Below, in pieces: positions 61,163 to 64,000 of a DNA stretch of 64,000 bases; position 1 is the stretch's first letter; every line of letters starts with the position of its first letter. The DNA is from DASRIA01 sp963724065 (GTDB taxonomy: Bacteria > Actinomycetota > Thermoleophilia > Solirubrobacterales > JBBDJG01): assembly GCA_963724065.1 (NCBI GenBank), contig CAVRTB010000005.1, positions 124,001 through 188,000 of the forward strand. The letters run 5' to 3'. The translations under genes and the position numbers were made by a program. A model generated the notes under the pieces. It worked only from the letters and a program-made list of their open reading frames with translations, ran no database searches and was not told the DNA's origin.

Positions 61163-63214
61163 CTACTCCCGCACGCGCGCAGGGGCGCTGGTGGCGCCTT
61201 CCTGGCCCTGGGAGCGCTCAACGGCCCAGTCGCCCACCTGCGGCTGCACGTACTCGCAGAACAGGCCGACGAGCCAGGGGTCGAACTGGGTCCCCGCGCA
61301 GCGCCGCAGCTCCTCGAGCGCCTCGCCGGACTCGAGTGGCACGCGGTAGGGCTTCTGCGAGACCATCGCGTCGAACGCGTCGCAGACCGCGATCACCCGC
61401 GCGCCGATCGGGATCTCCTCGCCATCGAGGCGATCGGGGTAGCCCGACCCGTCCCAGCGCTCGTGGCTCGAGCGCACCAGCTTCGCGACGGGCACCATCG
61501 CGGGCGCGGCGGCGAGGATCCGCTCGCCGATCAGCGTGTGCTTTCGCATCAGCTCCTTCTCGATCTCGGTGAGCGCGCCGCGCTTGCGCAGCACCCGCTC
61601 CGGAATCGCAATCTTGCCCACGTCGTGCAGCTCGGCGGCGCGCGCGATCACATCGAGCTCCTCGCCCTCGAGACCGGCGTGGCGCGCGAGCAGGACGGCG
61701 AGGCTCGCGACGCTGCGCAGATGCTCGTCGAGGCCGGGCTCGCGCTCGCGCAGGATCCGCAGCAGAACGTTGCGGGTCTGCCGCTCGGCGGAGTGGGACC
61801 GCAGGCGCTTCTGACCGTACATCCGGCGATCGGCGAGACGCAGCGCGGCCGAGGCATCGTCGGCCTCCTCGGGCACCAGCACCGAGCCGCTCGAGCTCGA
61901 GATGGAGAACGCCTTCCCCGCCTCCGAGAGCGCGGCGGAGGCCGCGGGGACGACGTCGTCGCCGGCGTTGTCGTCGCCGGCGGGCGCGAGCACACAGAAC
62001 TCGTCGCCGCCGAGGCGGTACGCGGAGCCCGTGGGCTGGACCGCGGCGGCGAGGTTCGATCCGAGGCGGCACAGCAGCGCGTCGCCCGCGGGATGGCCGA
62101 AGCTGTCGTTGTACGCCTTGAAGCCGTCAAGGTCGAAGAGCGCGAACAGATGCGGGCCGTTGCCGGGCCTCAGCGCGCTCTCGAGGTCGAGCATCAGGCG
62201 GCGCCGGTTGCCGAGTCCCGTGACCGGGTCCGAGTGCGACTCGCGGCGACTCGCGGTGAGCAGCGTGAGGTGGTCCGAGAAGAGCAGCGCGATCCGCACG
62301 ATCACGATCGCGACCGTCGCGGTCGCGAGGCCGGCGGCGAGGCTGTTCACCGGCTCGAACTGGTCGTAGACCTGGAGGCCTACGGCGACCGCGGCAAAGA
62401 AGGAGGCCATGCCGAGCAGGCGCCGCCCCTCGAGCGGGATCCCCTGTGAGCGGATCGGCGGATCCCAGGCGGCAAGCGCAAGCAGGAAGGCGGACAGCAG
62501 CCAGAGCGAGTCGCCCGGGGAGTGCTCGAGCGCCGTGCCGGTCGAGTCCTCGTAGAAGATGATTCCGTTCGCGATGCCGTTCAGGCCGAGGCCGATCGCG
62601 ATCAGGACGAAGCCGCGGCCGGGGCGCCACCCCGTGAGTGCGACGGCGCTGATCACGAACCCGACCAGCAGCACGGCGCCGAGCGGATATGCGATGTTGG
62701 TCGCGACCGCCGACGCGCTGCCTTGGGTCGCATTGTCGATCGCCGGGTACATCAGCGCGGTGCCCACCGCCGCGATCGCGAGCGTGCCAATCGCGCCGTC
62801 CAGCCACAGCGACGCGTGGATCTTCGACACGCGGGCACGCACAAGCAGGACGATGCCCGCGCAGGTGGCCGGGAACAGCAGCAGGTGCGCCGCATCGGTG
62901 AGCGACGGGTAGCGGATCTCCTCGAGCCCGGAGAGGTGGAAGCTCCAGTAGGCGTCTCCGGCGGTCCACGCCAAAAGCCCGGCCCCGATCAGGATCCAGG
63001 CGGCCCGCTCACGCGGCTCGGCCACCCCGCGCGCGATGCAGATCAGCGCGCAGGCGGCCAGCACGCCCGTATGGAGCCAGTCGCCGAACACCCTGTGCGC
63101 GGAATCTCCTCCGACCCCGAAGACGGCGTACGCCGCATGCGCGGCAACAGCTGCGAGAACTGCGTAAAGCAGCAGGCGAACGACGCGTGGATAGGGGTTA
63201 AGGCGGGCGAACAT
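61163..63214 (-). CDS. Membrane GGDEF / HD-GYP bifunctional cyclic-di-GMP protein (paralogue)
   Basis: A 683-residue protein with about eight membrane helices (12-310), GGDEF at 402-406 (YRLGGDEFCVLA), and HD-GYP with H530-D531 (LHDVGKIAIPER) and GYP at 591-593 (ERWDGSGYPDRLDGEE). It has the same layout and similar helix 1 (VAAHAAYAVFGV against VAAHAAYAVLNV) as the protein at 55186. GGDEF and HD-GYP residues look competent. A sigma-28-like promoter precedes it by 25 bases. Confidence 0.92.
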   Translation of the reverse strand: MFARLNPYPRVVRLLLYAVLAAVAAHAAYAVFGVGGDSAHRVFGDWLHTGVLAACALICIARGVAEPRERAAWILIGAGLLAWTAGDAYWSFHLSGLEEIRYPSLTDAAHLLLFPATCAGIVLLVRARVSKIHASLWLDGAIGTLAIAAVGTALMYPAIDNATQGSASAVATNIAYPLGAVLLVGFVISAVALTGWRPGRGFVLIAIGLGLNGIANGIIFYEDSTGTALEHSPGDSLWLLSAFLLALAAWDPPIRSQGIPLEGRRLLGMASFFAAVAVGLQVYDQFEPVNSLAAGLATATVAIVIVRIALLFSDHLTLLTASRRESHSDPVTGLGNRRRLMLDLESALRPGNGPHLFALFDLDGFKAYNDSFGHPAGDALLCRLGSNLAAAVQPTGSAYRLGGDEFCVLAPAGDDNAGDDVVPAASAALSEAGKAFSISSSSGSVLVPEEADDASAALRLADRRMYGQKRLRSHSAERQTRNVLLRILREREPGLDEHLRSVASLAVLLARHAGLEGEELDVIARAAELHDVGKIAIPERVLRKRGALTEIEKELMRKHTLIGERILAAAPAMVPVAKLVRSSHERWDGSGYPDRLDGEEIPIGARVIAVCDAFDAMVSQKPYRVPLESGEALEELRRCAGTQFDPWLVGLFCEYVQPQVGDWAVERSQGQEGATSAPARVRE

Positions 63215-63238
63215 TGGCTTCCCTTGGCCTCGCCCCAG

Positions 63239-63266
63239 CTATCGACCGCGCTTCGCACGTGCTTGA
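63239..63266 (-). promoter_or_regulatory. Sigma-28/WhiG-type promoter candidate (site C)
   Basis: On the minus strand TCAA, a 16-base spacer, then GTCGATAG. The -10 end (63239) lies 24 bases before ATG 63214. It shares TCAAGC at the -35 with site B and is a close match to the GCCGATAA -10. Confidence 0.6.
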
Positions 63267-63301
63267 CCGAGAACGCTCTGCCTAAGCGCGAATTTGCAGG
63301 C

Positions 63302-64000
63302 CTACAAGGCCAGCGCCAGCGGCTGCTCGAGCAGGTCGCGCACGCGGCCGAGGAACTGCGCGCCGTCCGCCCCATAGAGGATGCGGTGATCGCAGGCGAT
63401 CGTGACGCCCATCATGTCCCGCACCACCACCCTGCGAGTCGTGCGATCGGCGACCGGCTTGGGCTCGAGCGCCCCGACGGCCAGCAGCGCCGCCTGCGGC
63501 GGGTTGATCACCCCGGAGAAGTTGGACACGCCGAACATCCCCAGGTTCGAGACCGTGAAGGTGCCGCCCGACAGCTCGGGCGGGGTGATGTTGCCGTCGC
63601 GTACCTTCTGGGCGAGCTCGCGCGACTTGCTCGCGATGTCGCCGAGCGACCGCTGATCGGCGTCGAACAGCGTCGGCACGACGAGCGCGTCCCCCGCCGC
63701 GACGGCGATCCCCACGTTCACGCGCGTGTACAGCTCGACGTGACCGTCTCTGTACGAGCCGTTCGCGCGCGGGAAGTCGCGCAGCGCGCGGGCGCACGCC
63801 TTCACCACCATGTCGTTGAAGGTCGGGACCGTCTGCCCCTCCGCGGCGATCTCCTTCAGGCGGGCGCGCAGCGCGACTGCCTCCGTCATGTCGAGCTCCA
63901 TCGACACATAGAAGTGCGGGACCGTCGCCTTCGACTCGGCCATGCGCCGCGCGACCGTCGCCTGGAGGCGGGTCAGCTCGACGACCTCGGTCTCGCCCTT
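63302..64000 (-). CDS. 2-oxoacid dehydrogenase E2 acyltransferase, C-terminal catalytic part (5' end beyond window)
   Basis: The frame is open to the right edge and gives the last 232 residues of the chloramphenicol-acetyltransferase-like E2 core: ETEVVELTRLQATVARRMAE, SKATVPHFYVSMELDMTEAV, GGTFTVSNLGMFGVSNFSGV and DHRILYGADGAQFLGRVRDL. The catalytic His is in DHR; the Asp of the usual DHRxxDG is Tyr here (DHRILYG). The lipoyl and E1/E3-binding domains lie outside. The pyruvate, 2-oxoglutarate or branched-chain complex cannot be told apart. An internal ATG at 63943 is not the start. Confidence 0.92.
   Translation of the reverse strand, partial: KGETEVVELTRLQATVARRMAESKATVPHFYVSMELDMTEAVALRARLKEIAAEGQTVPTFNDMVVKACARALRDFPRANGSYRDGHVELYTRVNVGIAVAAGDALVVPTLFDADQRSLGDIASKSRELAQKVRDGNITPPELSGGTFTVSNLGMFGVSNFSGVINPPQAALLAVGALEPKPVADRTTRRVVVRDMMGVTIACDHRILYGADGAQFLGRVRDLLEQPLALAL

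Overview
This window is a very GC-rich stretch of an actinobacterial chromosome. The gene set suggests class Thermoleophilia (Solirubrobacter/Conexibacter-like): a fused PafB-PafC WYL regulator, secreted PKD, NHL and Ca-binding-repeat proteins with Arg/Lys-rich tails, a dTDP-rhamnose operon, many TTG/GTG starts, and many genes whose -10 box lies only 6-8 bases before the start codon (probably leaderless mRNAs). The lineage is inferred from gene content and style; no rRNA is present. I see no prophage, insertion sequence or CRISPR array.

Layout. 1-4.7 kb: end of a photolyase gene, a membrane protein, thiI, an OB-fold/HD protein and a GAF/HD-GYP protein. 4.7-8.9 kb: a decayed GNAT gene, then a hybrid histidine kinase coupled to a REC/HD-GYP regulator. 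8.9-16 kb: pafBC, an FKBP isomerase, a cupredoxin, a penicillin-acylase-family hydrolase, a PPOX-type flavoprotein and a secreted beta-propeller. 16.1-20 kb: rmlA-rmlD-rmlB-rmlC plus a SnoaL-like gene. 20-24.4 kb: an HTH/TOBE regulator with modABC, a Crp/Fnr regulator, a tiny membrane protein and an ASCH protein. 24.5-26.6 kb: CIRCE-groES-groEL and a terminator. 26.65-27.7 kb: a thioredoxin-like selenoprotein gene read through an in-frame TGA. 27.7-45 kb: mostly housekeeping and metabolic genes (methyltransferase, SDR, flippase-like protein, MscS, rpiB, phosphotransferase, HAD, pabB/pabC, PfkB kinase, citrate synthase, glutamate dehydrogenase), a PD-(D/E)XK nuclease and tRNA-Ala(UGC). 45-51 kb: typA, a DEAD-box helicase with a one-base slip in a coding repeat, and an ABC-F ATPase. 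51-63.2 kb: secreted PKD and NHL/Ca-repeat proteins, two paralogous GGDEF/HD-GYP proteins flanking a D-Ala-D-Ala carboxypeptidase, a rhomboid protease and lipB-lipA. The window ends in an E2 acyltransferase, the kind of protein that LipA/LipB lipoylate.

Three points stand out. (1) The TGA at 26987-26989 replaces the first redox Cys of a WAxxUGC thioredoxin motif, and a 6-bp hairpin follows at the distance expected of a bacterial SECIS. (2) All four transcription units that carry cyclic-di-GMP output genes are preceded by a sigma-28/WhiG-type sequence with the same 16-base spacer (T[A/C]A[A/G], N16, G[C/T]CGAT). WhiG is held by a c-di-GMP-bound anti-sigma factor (RsiG) in Streptomyces and Rubrobacter, so this suggests a feedback circuit. 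(3) The molybdate operon and the selenoprotein fit a genome that uses Mo and Se, but the Sec machinery is not in view.
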